Source: Crambe crambe (taxonomy: Eukaryota > Porifera > Demospongiae > Poecilosclerida > Crambeidae). Taken from it: 64,000 nt of DNA. A model generated the notes under the pieces. The model worked only from the letters and a program-made list of their open reading frames with translations, was not told the origin of the DNA and ran no database searches. The position numbers and the translations under genes were made by a program. Position 1 is the stretch's first letter. The number at the start of each line of letters is the position of its first letter. The stretch is taken from the NCBI GenBank assembly GCA_963924555.1, contig OZ004587.1, forward strand, positions 1,302,001-1,366,000. The letters are read 5' to 3'. Of the stretch, positions 45,098-57,722 are shown one piece after another.

Positions 45098-45639
45098 TAG
45101 CTAAGCTTATATGTTTAAAATTGAATTAGCTATGTATAATTATTCTGATTATCTAAATAAGTTACTAGCTACTCTACTCTGGATTGGGAACGGTGGAATG
45201 GAATACGGATTAAGATCAGTGCTAGTGTATCTTTTTTATTCTCCTGCAGGATTTTAATGTTGTACGTACTGTTGATATTATATATAGTAGCTAGTAACAG
45301 GTCCTCAGCAGAATATAATTTAATAGCTGGCTTACATAGTCTGAATCAGCTCACATGCTCACCTTTCCTCTTTTGCACTAGATACAACCCTCTGTGAAGG
45401 TGTTGAGTGTTCACTGATCTAGGGTAGTAGTTATTTCTGACTATACAAGCCAATAACTCCACCTGGAGTTCACAAAAACAAGATAAGTGTGTGGTGATCT
45501 ATGATTATAACAGATGAGTGTCTTCAGAATTCATATAGGTACTAATCGAAGGCTGAGTTTGTGTTAGTTAGCTAAGTCCATTGGCTGATGATCTGTATGC
45601 TGTCAGGGGCCTTCAGGAAGTCCATGACACCCTCCCCCC

Positions 45640-48000
45640 TTATGAAAGGTGGAGCCTGATCCTTGCATCAGGCCTGCCTGGATAGGCCATCTGCATTGCT
45701 ATTGCTGCTTCCCTTCCTGTACTCCACAGAAATTATTGACCCAACGAGTGAGTCTTTCGCCTCCATTCCTCATAGTCGATAAATACATTAGTCTCAATGT
45801 GAAAGAGGTTGCCTAAAAGATAGATTTCAAAGTGTTTCACACAGCATTTAAAATGGCCATTCTGTGATCTAATAACATGTCTCCCTGTCCAATAGCTTCT
45901 GTGAATAGTAAGCCACAGGTCTCATTGATCCATAGCTGTCTTTCTCTTGCTAAGAACAGCTTGCGTAGATGTGTTGGTCTGTCGAGTGAACTCCTTGTGG
46001 GGGTCTGGTGTCATCAAAACAGAGTCAGAAGTCAGAGCCTTCTTCCTGGTGAACAAATTTCCAGTTAGGCTTGTCTGGGATCTTCTTTCCAGTAAGGTCA
46101 GAGAGTGGTACTGCCAATGTAGAAAAGTTTGGAATGAACTTCCTATAGCTGACTAGCTATAGGCTCCTTATATCTTTGGGCTTTCTGAAGTTTCTTATTG
46201 CTTCCAGCTTGGCCTGCTTAGATCTTGTTACAACATGTCAAAGGAATGTTACATCCTGTCTGGCAAAAGCACAAACTGCAGCTTCTCTGAGTTCTTGTAT
46301 TATTTCTGAGGTGAGTTAGGTGTACATAACAATGTCATTGATATTATATGCACTCGCATAACTCCAATGGTTCTGTAGTAGTGAATTTGGAAGGTGGCTG
46401 GTGCACCTTTTAATTCAAAGGACATCTTGAATTTTCTCAACTGAGGTGTCATGAATGTTGTTTTAGCTTGGTCCTTGGGTGAGATGGGTATCTGGTAAAA
46501 ATAACCTTTAGATAAGTCAATGGTCGAGATATAGTTTGCTGTGGCAACTTAGTCCAATAACTTAATGGGTAAGGGTCATGATTGAGAGAGAGGTACGGCA
46601 TCACCTGTGGGAATGACATATTTTGCATGCTGTTTTGGTTGTTCCGGGGTGTCATTGAAGACATCCTGGAAGTCCTATAGGATTTTCTGAAGATCTGCCG
46701 TTGCATTCTGTAGGCAAATAAAATAAAAGGTAACCATAATATAAGACTGACATGGAGAATAAGCCCAATGTAGCTATTGTGTGTAGGTTGGTCACATGCT
46801 TTCTGCAGCATCTGTTTAAGAACTCCATGAAACTGCTCAAGCATGCCATTTCTCTGGGGGTAGCAAGGACTAGCTTTAGAATATTTGATGTTCAGCTTCT
46901 TCAGAAGTTCCTCGGTCAACTTGGCAGTAAAGTATATAGTTCCACAATCTTATACTAGCTCCTTATGAAAGCCGTAACTTCGGTCCGTGGTAGTTCTTTG
47001 CTAATCTTAGGGCCATCATCCTCTTTAGGAGTAGCTATTGCTTCTTGGAAATCTTATTGCAAAGGATCCATCATGGTAAGTAAAAATTTGTAGTTCGTTG
47101 TAATGGATCAATGGCGATCTTTTTCCATGGTTCGTTTGTTGACTGTTGGCAGTGGCATCAGTGGTACCTTGGTTTGTCTGCTTTGGTTCCCTTCTGGCAT
47201 GCAAGTATTCTTTGCACCATTGCTGGATATCCCATCCCAGTAGAAGCATCAAGCCACCATGTCCACAGTCCTTTTCTTCCCCAAGTGCCCTGCAAGAACA
47301 TATGAGTGTATGTAATGTGAGTGTCTTAGTTTCTTGGGAACAACAATCAGATCCACCAGCTCAGTGCACCTTCCTCAGTAGTAGTCCATCTCTGATGTGA
47401 AATTTGGGGTTGAGTCTGCTCCTTGCTTCTGCTATGAGAGGTTGTAGTGCTGGATCCTCCTGTTGCTGGATGATCAGGCTTCCGCTGCTGTGGTGGCACA
47501 TCTTTGCATGCAATCTCATTAAGGTCAGTTGGATACCATCTGTTTCCTCTGTTAATGACATTGTGTTCAACCTCTTCCTGATTACTTTCACCTGCTCCCA
47601 TTGATCACTCTCACCTGCTCCTGCATCTTCATCTTCGACACGTTGGTCAGGTAGGTCATCCACTGATAGAGGGACTCTTCAAAAGCCTTATCATTAACCT
47701 CTTGTTGTTCCTGTTCTTTCCTGGCTGCCGATCGAGTCATAACTGGTAGGATTTCCTGTTGAGGTTAACTTCATTGTGAGTTCCATCCTTCCTTCAATCA
47801 ATACAGGGTACGTAGGTAGAGTGCCACTGCAAAGTTTTCAATCTCCCAGCTCCAGTTGGATGTCTGCTAGTTCAAACTTAATGATGTCCAGCTCAAGTCT
47901 TGTGAACTGATCGTCCATTGGGGGTATCATCTCTTCTGAAACAACTGAACCAGTATCCAAGATCATACTTTCCACTGGAAGCATCAGTCCACTTCAGCTC
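45640..48000 (-). pseudogene. Decayed Ty3/gypsy element with integrase before RT (Gmr1 order)
   Basis: On the - strand, with many stops and frameshifts: protease LDTGS (47,946-47,957), a degenerate integrase finger near 47,250-47,150, integrase core end LKKLNIKYSKASPCYPQRNG MLEQFH-like near 46,900, RT pieces (YISTIDLSKGYFYQIPI, KTTFMTP, ELKGAPATFQ) near 46,580-46,380, then RNase H-like pieces down to about 45,700. LTRs not found. Same domain order as the intact element but a different, older family. Confidence 0.75.
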
Positions 48001-48329
48001 AAGTATCTGCTCAAATCAGTCGATGGTCTCTGCTGTTGTCAATGTATGACTACACTCTCACATTCTGGAGTGAGCAGTGTGAAAATGTATCACCTATAGT
48101 AGATATCTTCTGTGATTTTCAAATCCAGGTGAGAATCCACTTATCATCAAAGTGGCACTGCCTTTTAGCTATGTGGTGGTGTTTCAGTGCCTTCAGGCTC
48201 AGCCATAAAGAAGCAGTGAAGGAAAAGAGTTTGCTACTTTAAGGACACAGATTAGCAAATTTATTCAGTGTAAATTTCCAAGCAGTACATCTAATCTTTG
48301 TGGCTTGTAGAAGACCCCCAGGCATAGAT

Positions 48330-48590
48330 TGGACCAGGATCAGCTGAGGAGCAGGAAGAATAACTCAGAGTTTTCAACAATGGAGTAGGTGAAGCACTGA
48401 ATCCAGATCCACCGCCAGTAATAGGAAGTTCTGATACTGCTGACCCCGGAACTACTGATCCAACACCTGAAAGTTCACTTCCACCACAACAGTAGAGTGA
48501 AACACTGATTTCTGAGTCACCCGCTATGCCTGAATTTCTGCCAGTTTGAAAAACTTACCCGAAGAGAACCCAGCCAAAAGTGTTTTATAG
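48330..48590 (+). pseudogene. Possible pol C-terminal tail fragment
   Basis: One frame reads LNPDPPPVIGSSDTADPGTT, then after stops PEFLPV, KTYPKRTQPKVF. Pro-rich tails of this kind end some gypsy pol proteins. Weak. Confidence 0.2.
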
Positions 48591-49091
48591 CCCTTGAACA
48601 TGAACAATGATTTTTTTTTGTAGCTAAGTATAACAATTTTCCCCCCAAAAGTTCAAAGTCTGTTGAATCATGGATATAAGAACTCATGGTTGAATAGTAA
48701 ATTCAGTTCTATTAGTTGACTATATATGCAATGACCCATGCATTAATAATTATATAGCTATTAACCTACAAATTTCTCATGCCTCCTCATCACGATGGAA
48801 GGACTGCTCCTCACAGTTGAGATTAGAGGGACATACTCATTAGATGGGAATGTCACAGTGCTAGTATATAACATTGGGAAGTATTTAGATAATATAGCTA
48901 TTATGACTGTGGGGTATCTCATAATTATACATGTACCTTTACCTAATAATTATGGTTATGAAATTTCAGCATATCTAATTCCATGGGTGTTGGAGGAACA
49001 TCCTAATCACAATGTAGTTAGAAAAGGACTTCCTCATTGAGATACAAGCAGTGATAAATTAAAAGTACATACTATCTTCAGTAGAGATTAG

Positions 49092-49322
49092 TCAGTTTGT
49101 AACAATAACAAACACTGGAGATATCGCTCCTAGCCTGAAACCTTTCACAAGGAAATTCATAGGATAGCTACACAAGGACACAGCATGTTTCCAGAAATAT
49201 GTTGTGCTTTTGTGTATCTTACACTCTTTCCTACAATAAATACAGTTTCCTTCAAGTTTCTCTTGGAAATACAAGGGAAATCTCTTACTTTTTTCATAGT
49301 GAAATTTTAAACTTAGGAACAA
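49092..49322 (-). pseudogene. piggyBac-like transposase C-terminal zinc-ribbon scrap
   Basis: GNCIYCRKECKIHKSTTYFW, then LCSYPMNF: the C-x2-C, TTY-aromatic and LC spacing of the piggyBac C-terminal finger. Several expected Cys/His are lost, and no DDE core is nearby. Confidence 0.4.
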
Positions 49323-49365
49323 AATGATTGGGTTTCAATTCTACTTATAGCTATATCTCCATAGC

Positions 49366-49540
49366 TTCGATAGTACGCAAGTAATCCACCACCTCACTGT
49401 AATGGGCACGTTGGAGTGGTGTCTGGTTCGAATTGTTCTTGATGTTTAAAGGACAATGGGCCTGTTCAACAATGATTGCGAGATGACTGTCAATTGCTGC
49501 CCAATGGAGCGGAGTGATCTCTTGACTGAAGAAGGTTTCT
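49366..49540 (-). pseudogene. Ankyrin-repeat gene 3' fragment
   Basis: Reads ITPLHWAAIDSHLAIIVEQA, NIKNNSNQTPLQ, HYSEVVDYL, closely matching the last repeats of the ankyrin exon at 57,723. A short dead copy. Confidence 0.8.
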
Positions 49541-49554
49541 AGTGAGTGATAGAG

Positions 49555-49660
49555 TTGTTGTTGTTTTTTGTTGTTTTTTGTTGTTGTTTTTGTTGTAGTT
49601 TGTTGTTGTTGTTTTTTTGTTGTTTTTTTTTGTTTTGTTTTTTTGTTTTTGTTTTTTGAT
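49555..49660. repeat. TTG/TTTTG low-complexity tract
   Basis: About 100 bases of T with regularly spaced G. Confidence 0.95.
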
Positions 49661-49960
49661 GATCAAGCTTCAAGTCGAATTGAGATTTTCTCCAGAATGC
49701 ATTAGAGAAGTTGGGATTACAGACTGTCTCTCAAATTAAGGTATTCATTTTATGCTGTTACCAGGAACCATAGTGACTTGCTCTCCTCTTCAGATCGAGA
49801 GCTCACACTCTCCTGGCATAGCCAAAATAGGATCAATTTGATAACCATTCCTTACCAAAGTTTTGATGACTTAGTGAATTTGTCCATTACATTTATTCCA
49901 TATACATATTTATATATCAGTTTGATCTGCTCTCCACCTTTTTCATCCTTCTCCTGGCTT

Positions 49961-50200
49961 TCACAAACCATGTGGACACCTGCATTTTTCAATCACATTT
50001 GCTGCAAAAATTGCTGCTAAATGGTCTAAACCTACTTGTTTGTAAGTCAGCTGTGTGGATTGACAAAGCAACACTTGTTCATAATTGGTTGGGTAAGGGT
50101 CTTGCCTATGGTCTTCAAACCACCTGATGAGGGGTATTGCACGTTGTGGGGTCAGCTTGTAGACTTTGCCTCGGAGCCCCATACTAGAGTTTGCTAAAAT
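49961..50200 (-). pseudogene. TALE-homeobox-like exon, degenerate
   Basis: LTPQRAIPLIRWFEDHRQDP, YPTNYEQVLL, QLTYKQV match helices 1-2 and the start of helix 3 of TALE homeodomains (Irx/Mohawk-like PYP loop). The recognition helix is damaged: the expected WF-N-RR core reads IFAANVIEKCR after extra residues, then a stop. Possibly a dead exon or an unrecognised intron break. 50,220-51,600 otherwise shows only A-rich tracts (A-run 50,908-50,950). Confidence 0.45.
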
Positions 50201-50906
50201 TAAATAACTCAGCATGCAGCTATGAAGAAAAAAAAGTGCATACCTGCATTTATGGAGAATTTCTGAACTACTTCAAAACCTGCAGATAGCTACGTAGTCT
50301 TGTTGCAGAACTCTGCAGCTAGATCTGAAATGGCTCTTATGACTGGACAGACAAACGGCTCACCACAACAGATACTGAGACTTGTTCTAAACCAATGACA
50401 AGTAACTTAATTAACTTTCCACCCAATATTTCGAATTAGGGTCACTTTTATGGTATAACTTTTCATAGTAGAATAGGTCACATAATTTGCCACAGTATAC
50501 ATGTCCGTCTATGTGGGCATACCAAGGGCTAAAGGCCCAAAGCAGTGAGAGATAAACATACAACCCAGGAGTCTGGAGTATCCACATGTTACCCAGCAAA
50601 AAAGAATAGCAGTGTGAAGTCAACAACACCTTAGCTCATATACAGGGGACATGCCAGTGATGCGGTTGATGTTACTGATGAAAAGGCCATCATTCCATGC
50701 AATCAAGTGCTGGAATCGAAATTTGATTCAGTAACAACAATCAAGAACAAGTGGTTATTATGCAAGAAAGACTGAAAGCGGCAGAAATACAGGCCATGAT
50801 AAGAAAGAGCTCCAGAACCATGACAGAGATTAAGAACCATGACCTGTGAGGATGCTGCTTAAATGCCAATTGCAAACCCTATCACAACCACCATCTGAAA
50901 AAAGGT

Positions 50907-50940
<34 letters not shown>

Positions 50941-51605
50941 AAAAAAAAGAGTAGGAATTATTTATAAACAACTTGAAGTCGTTTTGCATCAACATGTTCA
51001 TCAAGCCACTCAATATAACTTTATACACCACATTCTTCAATCTTTTATTCACTACCCAGTAACTGACGATCACCACTTCAAACTGAAGGGCAAATTGCTG
51101 ATACCCAGAGGATCTGCGCTGCTCAGATAGGATAGCTATCTCTTTTCTTGTCTTCTGGGAGGCCAACAATGCAATGATAATGGTGTTGGCATAATTGCAT
51201 CATTTTTTTTAAAGAGTCAACCACATACCAAGTAGAAGAAAAACAAAAAAAAAAAACAAACAAAACAAAAAAACAGGCAATAGCTAAGTCGTATTCATAT
51301 TTACAATGCAGATATGTCACTCAGAGAAGCTGTCAAGGCAATAATTATTTTGATAATTAAAAAATATTTTAAAATAATTTCTTATACAGTGGAAGGGAGG
51401 GAACTAGAGTTGCCAGGTGACCAGCACAAGCCCTCCCTTCGCAAAACAAACAACAACAACAACAAAATTTGATTTCTAAGTTTCATGTGGCAGCAATTTC
51501 CATTGGTCATGTAAATCACTATCATAAATCTGTGTAGTATTATTATGTAATAAGCACAGTACAAGCATAAGATAAGGCATAAAATATAAACATGCAATTG
51601 CTCAC

Positions 51606-51935
51606 CATCTGTATAAAGCTTTTCAGGAAAAAGATCAAGTAAAGGATGATCAAAAGTAGGTCGAACGTTATTCTCAAATGTGGCACATCATTATAGCAAG
51701 CTGCCGATAATCTAAATGTTTTGGTGTCCATGTACATCCATAACTTGCCATACCTGCCACCTACACATGCGCTTAGCTTGTGTGTGGTAGATACACTTCT
51801 ATCTGGGTCAATAAAGACGGCATTCCCTTCATCATCCCAACAAATGTTTTCAAGTCTAATGTCTAAATGGGCAATTCCTTTTTCATGTAATGCTGAACTC
51901 ATCAAATCAGCATTTCGGCATGATCCAGACTTGGC
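51606..51935 (-). CDS. Kinase-like exon (orphan, likely pseudogene)
   Basis: ALHEKGIAHLDIRLENICWD, GNAVFIDPDRS, GGRYGKLWMYM: the catalytic-loop shape HLDxxxEN and a DFG-like IDPD, then a YG-x-MY segment as in atypical sponge kinase-like proteins. It is bounded by a donor (GTGAG) at 51,605-51,601. Upstream there is a stop within about 20 codons of the start of homology and no acceptor was confirmed, so no N-lobe. Not placed in a gene. Confidence 0.45.
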
Positions 51936-51999
51936 CTCACTTTCTCAGGCCAGGCTGGGGAGCATAATGCAACAACTATACGTAACAACAGGATGTGAT

Positions 52000-52106
52000 C
52001 ACATCTCTTACATTGCTGACATAGGGAAAACATTCTCTTACATTGCTGACATAGGGAAAACATTCTGATTACATCTCTTACATTGCTGACATAGGGAAAA
52101 CATTCT
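52000..52106 (+). repeat. 30-35-bp tandem repeat, three copies
   Basis: CTCTTACATTGCTGACATAG + GGAAAACATT repeated. 52,110-53,790 contains a small inverted repeat (about 52,590-52,655, TAGTCTGGCGTAGCGGCGAC and GTCGTCGTAGC) and no convincing gene. Confidence 0.9.
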
Positions 52107-54502
52107 CTTTTAAATTGCTTTTTCCAATAATACTGAATTAAAAATCACTATCTGCAACGGACACAAAGGCAAGCTTTCAGTCTTTCCTAAGCTCAAGTAC
52201 CTGGGTACTGGGGATCATGTGACTTGGAGAAAAGGTTTGCCATTACCAAATTCAACTTGCATGCATTCTGTAGGCGACCTTCTGACATGGCACTCTTGCC
52301 ACACCACTAAATAACAGTCAAGTGATCAGTGGCATCATATCTCAGATCAAAAACTGGTTCAACCAGTTATGATACCAGCTAATTCACTAAGGTCAGCATA
52401 ATTGCTCCTCAAGTGGTTTGATTGTAATGCCTAATGCTCAAATGGTAACTTTATCTGTTGCACATACAAAACATTTTCTACTGCTGGAACACTTATGGTG
52501 AATCTCTTAGTTATCACTATAGTTTATTTTGCTGTGCTGACTGCTGCAAAGGACGTGGCCACTTTCAAGCAAGAAAGAGTATAGTCTAGTCTGGCGTAGC
52601 GGCGACCCTTACCAACCAAGCACTTCCGATTGTTTGGTAAGGGTCGTCGTAGCATCAAAGAAAGAGCTCGGATCGCGGAGACAATGACTTATTGCCCAAG
52701 TTTGACCAATTCAAGGTAAATGCACGGCATAACACCTTTGATACGGCCCTAGGATCTTAGACTTTTGATTATTGTATACTGTCTTGGACCTCTTCAATGG
52801 TCCCACTCAGATTCTACTGGATTGGCTGAAATTTCTGCTGGATTACAAGCTACCTATAACCTTTGAACCCCCTTACATAGGTTAGATGAATTTATGTGGA
52901 GGGTAAATATATTCAGAGGTTTTTGTTTCTTTATTGGATGCCGTAAACCCTCTATGTGGAACCAACAAGATATTGCATTATCTTTTTCTCCCAATAGGCT
53001 ATAGCTCCTGTCCTTCAACCCTAACGAGCCTCTTAGTGATCTGTCATACTTCCACTGCTTGGACCTGATCATCAAGAAGTCTATGGTACATCTCGCTCTA
53101 CTTAAATAAAGGGTGGTACATGGTTGGACCAAAAGTAAAGCCAATTTTTGTTACTAAAATGAGCAGGAACAGGTATGGATTGAATAATTTTAGGGTCTCA
53201 TCCCTACAAGTTATGAATTTAAGATTTGCAGATTCATTGATAAGGCAGTAAATAGAATTTCCCTGCCCTATTTTGACAGAATTAAAAATTCTCAGTATAC
53301 CCCCTGACTCTGCCCTCCCAGGACATGCCTTGTCTTGTCTGATTCAACACCTTACACATGCTTCAGAACTTCAGAAGAAAGATTTTGGTGAACTTTAGTA
53401 GATTACATCATTGTCTCTCCAGTTATCTCATCAGATAGTAAATTGTCCTTGTCACTCGTTATTAGGCACACCTCATTCATAAACACATAATTATTAACTG
53501 TTTGTCGCTGGTTAATTGTCTTGTTGCTTCATCATGCAATCTCACTGTTGGGCACATACTGCTTGTTAACAGCAGTGGTGTGCTTTTATTATGTGAATAA
53601 TTTCTTAGCTTGTTGATTGGACTATGAGACAGGTACCTAGGGACTAGGGTATTATCACAACTCATTTTGTTTGTTTTGATAGTGAAGAATGAGTTGTGAT
53701 TACTAGTTGGTTGGCAGTTGTGACTATGTAAACTCTCTTATACTCACAACAAATTGATGTTGCTCAAGTGAGTGGATGGTTTTCGTGTATGCAGCTGCGA
53801 GAACTATGCAGTTGTGCTAGGTCAGGCTCAGAAGGAGAAACTGATAGTGGCTACCAAGGCTGTGGCCTCTCCTCTACTGCTCAGCTGCTCATTGCCTGTC
53901 AGGTGAAGGCTGACGGAACAACAAGAGATTACAAGTACATACTCACAGCACAATCTTGTACAGTACATGTATGTGAGTGGTACTTATTTGATGACCCCTT
54001 ACCAATCCATAGCCTTTATTTAATATTACAGTAGGACCTCACCCCTTGGGATTTTTGGTGTTTATAACAGTGAAATGTTCATATCTTTGAAGGTAATATT
54101 TTAATGGGGTTAGCTGAGTAAAGTGAAGTAAATAATGTGGGTGTGGGTGTGTGCACTGAAATCACTGTTTGGTTAACTGTAACTCTGAGGTACTAATGTA
54201 TAGGCTAGCTGTTTCTAAGTCTGAAAATAAGCAGAGCCAATCAGAGTTGAGAAGTGTCCAGTAAAGTGGTCACAGGAACTCCATGAAATAATAGATTTAC
54301 TTGATTCTTGAAAGTGGTTATAAAAGGGTAGGCACAACCTTGCTATTGAATCTCCTCCCCTTAAGGGAGGATTATACCATAAAAAATAAAAATTTTAAAA
54401 CGTCCATATCTTCATTATACTACCCCCTATAAGCTTGATTTAGGTCTCAAAAGAGAGCTCTCTTTGAGAGCTTTCCAATGGTGTACTACGTTACAACTTT
54501 AC

Positions 54503-54528
54503 ACCCCCCCCCCCCCCCCCCCCCCCCC
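54503..54528. repeat. Poly-C run
   Basis: About 26 C in a row between talin-like exons. Confidence 0.9.
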
Positions 54529-55477
54529 CATATATGGAAGACCTGACATATGCCTCATATATTTTTCCAGAAACTTAATAATAGATTCATTCAAAGAGGT
54601 AGGCACAACCTTACTATTGAATTCCCTCTCCATTAATACAAAAGTGCACCCCTACCCCTATCCTATGTGTTTTAACAATGTGTTTATACTGTAGATGGTT
54701 GATGCAGCTGTGAAGAAGACCACTACCATCAATGTAATTGATGAAGATACTACTGAGATCAAGGTATATACGTATGTGTACATTAAATAAACCTCTTAAA
54801 ATTCCAGCTGTTCAACTTGTGCTGAAGTATAATCAACCTCCAACTTTCCTTAATCTAAGGGGACACCCCTCATCAAATTTATCAGTGGAGGTACTTACCC
54901 AATTACCCTTTCATACATGTGGAATACTTTGCTCCTTGGATACTACACAGCATGTCCCCATGTTCCCTGCTGGCAGAGTATCTACGGTTACCAGGATACT
55001 CCTGGGATACTACACATACACTGTGGTGTATTCCCACATAACCTCTGTATATGTGTTTATGATTGGGGATGGAGTTTTGACTGTCTGAATTCAAATGAGT
55101 GGATGGTTTTTGTGTGTGCAGGCTAAACTGGTTGCCAGTGCTAGGAGCAATCTGTGTGAAGCTGCCAATATGGAGTGGTGAACAGTATAATGGCTACCAA
55201 GACTGTGGCCTCTCCTCTACTGCTCAGCTGCTCAATGCCTATCAGGTGAAGACTGATGGAACAACAGGAGATTACAGGTACATACTCACAACACAATCTT
55301 GTACAGTACATATAATTATGTGACTGGTACTTGTTTGATGACCCCTTACCAATCCATAGATTTAGATTTACTTGTCATTGGAAGTTGTTGCAAAAGGGTA
55401 GGCACAACCTTGCTATTTGATCTCCTTCCCTTAAATTCAAAAAGCCTATAGTCCTGTCCCATGTGTTTGGCCTCGGC

Positions 55478-56263
55478 ACCAAAGTGCCAAGGTGCAGTGC
55501 TGGAAGCGACTATGGTGGTACGTACGTTTCACGCGCACGAGCAATGATGCACGATGATGCGTGTCACGTGCATTAATTTAGCTCTAGCTAGCTAGACATA
55601 CAGTACTAAAGACAAACAGACAGGCTCAGGCTCAGGCTCGCAGTCACTAAACGATAACTCTAGTGCTGATGCTTCTTGGCCGTCTTTGCCAACAATCAAG
55701 CCGATTATCACATGCAGAAAACTGACTAGTGATCGTTTGAAGTGTCAAAGAGAGAGCCATGGTGAAGGAGAATCTCAGAACTAAGACTGTTGAGGCTTCC
55801 AAACAATGAGAGAATCCAGTACACATACAAGCTATGCTTGAGAATAACCATTGAACGACAGTTCCAAATCGTTCAACAGCAAGAATACTGTGTAAATACT
55901 AATCTTACTACAATATAAGCCATGTTGCTCAGTGCGCATTATTTGGAACTCTCCACAGAAAAAAAGCTGAGAGAAATATTTTGGCAACATTTTGTAGAAA
56001 CATTTGACCCCACAAACCCCTGCATTTTTAATTATTTATGCCCATGCAGCAAGTATTCAGCAATTCCAAACATAATCATCCTTGTAGGACTCTGGCTTCA
56101 AGCTGGCGATCCCTCAGTGTATCTTTATCGTCTCTCATATACCACTGTCACGTCATATTCACTGTAAAGCATTTAAAATTAAAATGAAATAGCTAAATTT
56201 AGAAAGTTAAAAGTTGCACTGAAGTGCCGATGCATTCCTAGTCTTTTTAAAAGACTAACTTGT
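55478..56263 (-). mobile_element. Dispersed non-autonomous element, copy 2
   Basis: Reverse-orientation relative of 489-1077: starts CCTCGGCACCAAAGTGCCAA and ends AGACTAACTTGTT. Carries about 200 extra bases inside. Confidence 0.7.
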
Positions 56264-57722
56264 TAACATGTTTTTTCTGGTGCAGCTGTGAAGGCCACTG
56301 AGACATTAGTGAAAACCTTTACCGATGGAACTGATGATGATGCTACTATGATCAAGGTATGCACACATTAGACAAACTTCTTAAAATTAGAACTACTGAC
56401 TCTAATAGTCCACCCCCAAACTTCCTTAATCAGAGGGAACACCCTCATTAAATTCACTCTGTTGTCTCGATGATCCTTTACCAATCAATGAGGTCTTGGA
56501 CTATGATGGAGAAGGTGACATAACCCTCGATTCAAACATATCTTCCCATTTCCATGGTTCAGGTGAAGGGGTGTGTGATGGAGGATTTGCTGGAGGTGCA
56601 GGAAAGGATAGCTAAAATGCAGCGAGAGCTGGAACTGGCCAAGGAGCAGTTGTACAACATCCAAAAGGAGAGAGTCAAGCACTAAGCCACACTCATCCCC
56701 TCAACATTATAGACTATCTTTGTATTATTAATACATTTCTTTGTGGAACTGCTAGTAATAATTGTAGTGATGCTTTTTTGGTGTTTGTTTCGTTTTGTTT
56801 GAGAAAATATTGATGATTTCCTCATTGCAATCGTTAGCTGATAACTGTCTATAATTATTATGTTGTCTCTCAAAGAAATGAAAATGAAACCTTCCAAATA
56901 CCACCAAAGGGTCTACTCTGCTGTCAATTCTCTGGCCAGCACTGCCCCCATAGCAGCAACCACTGTCCACTCCATTTACCTGAAATAGTACAGGAATGAA
57001 CATTGGATGCTTCTCTAATCTCTACTGCTTTAATCTTCCACTGTGGTATTACAAGGTTTTCTAATTACATTGTGATTAAGATGTTCCTCTAATCAAGACA
57101 TACCAAAATTATCCATTCACTAGAAGATAATTATTGGGACTGAAATTAATTTCACTTCAACATCATCTCCAAAACTATAAGGTATTTGATTAGAGGGACA
57201 TCCTTAACATTAAAATGATATTGGTATAGAGAGGGACTGCAGTATGAGTACAACAGTGATTAGAGGGACATACTCATTGGGATCAGGTCATTTTCAGTGG
57301 AGATAAGAGACATCCTCTTATGCTGAATATCACAATAGTACTATGTGGAAATTCAATTTCTGCCACTTGAATGGATTATGTTTTGAGTTTAGATTAAAGG
57401 AACTTCCTCATTAGGATATCAAGACAATTTCTGAGTAAGGTGATAATTATGACAGTCTTTGATAGTGCAGCGGTGTCCAACAGTTATTGCCAAAACTTTC
57501 AATTAGCCACCATTGATAAGAAAATTAATTATTAAAATAATTTCAACATTCACAAGTAAAATTTAGAATGAGTGGGAGGTACAAAGTAAACTAAAGGAAA
57601 GGAGTGAAAAAATGAAATGGTATAAACAAAAACAGTTGTATAGATAAAAATAAAACTGAAAGGTGAAGAATAAAATAGAACATCATAGAGCAATATAATG
57701 ATAAAGAGTAGGAAGTTTTTGT

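Larger units (their letters stand above)
53795..56685 (+). pseudogene. Talin C-terminal exons, duplicated and frameshifted
   Basis: Talin links integrins to actin; its C-terminal rod binds actin (I/LWEQ) and ends in a dimerisation helix. Exons here: 53,795-53,934 (CENYAVVLGQAQKEKLIVAT, then out of frame STAQLLIACQVKAD), 54,695-54,763 (DAAVKKTTTINVIDEDTTEI), 55,122-55,277 (AKLVASARSNLCEAANMEW, then STAQLLNAYQVKTD), 56,286-56,356 (AVKATETLVKTFTDG) and 56,563-56,685 (MEDLLEVQERIAKMQRELEL AKEQLYNIQ-type end, stop TAA). The first two exons are duplicated by the next two. Both big exons share the same 2-base shift in GTGGCCTCTCCTCTACTGCT, and the second also has stops. The rest of talin is absent, so this is probably a 3' fragment. 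Confidence 0.75.

Noticed and set aside
50640-50850. + strand helical frame (QEQVVIMQERLKAAEIQAMI) as an upstream talin exon
   Set aside because: Low similarity to talin, no clear splice sites and nearby stops.
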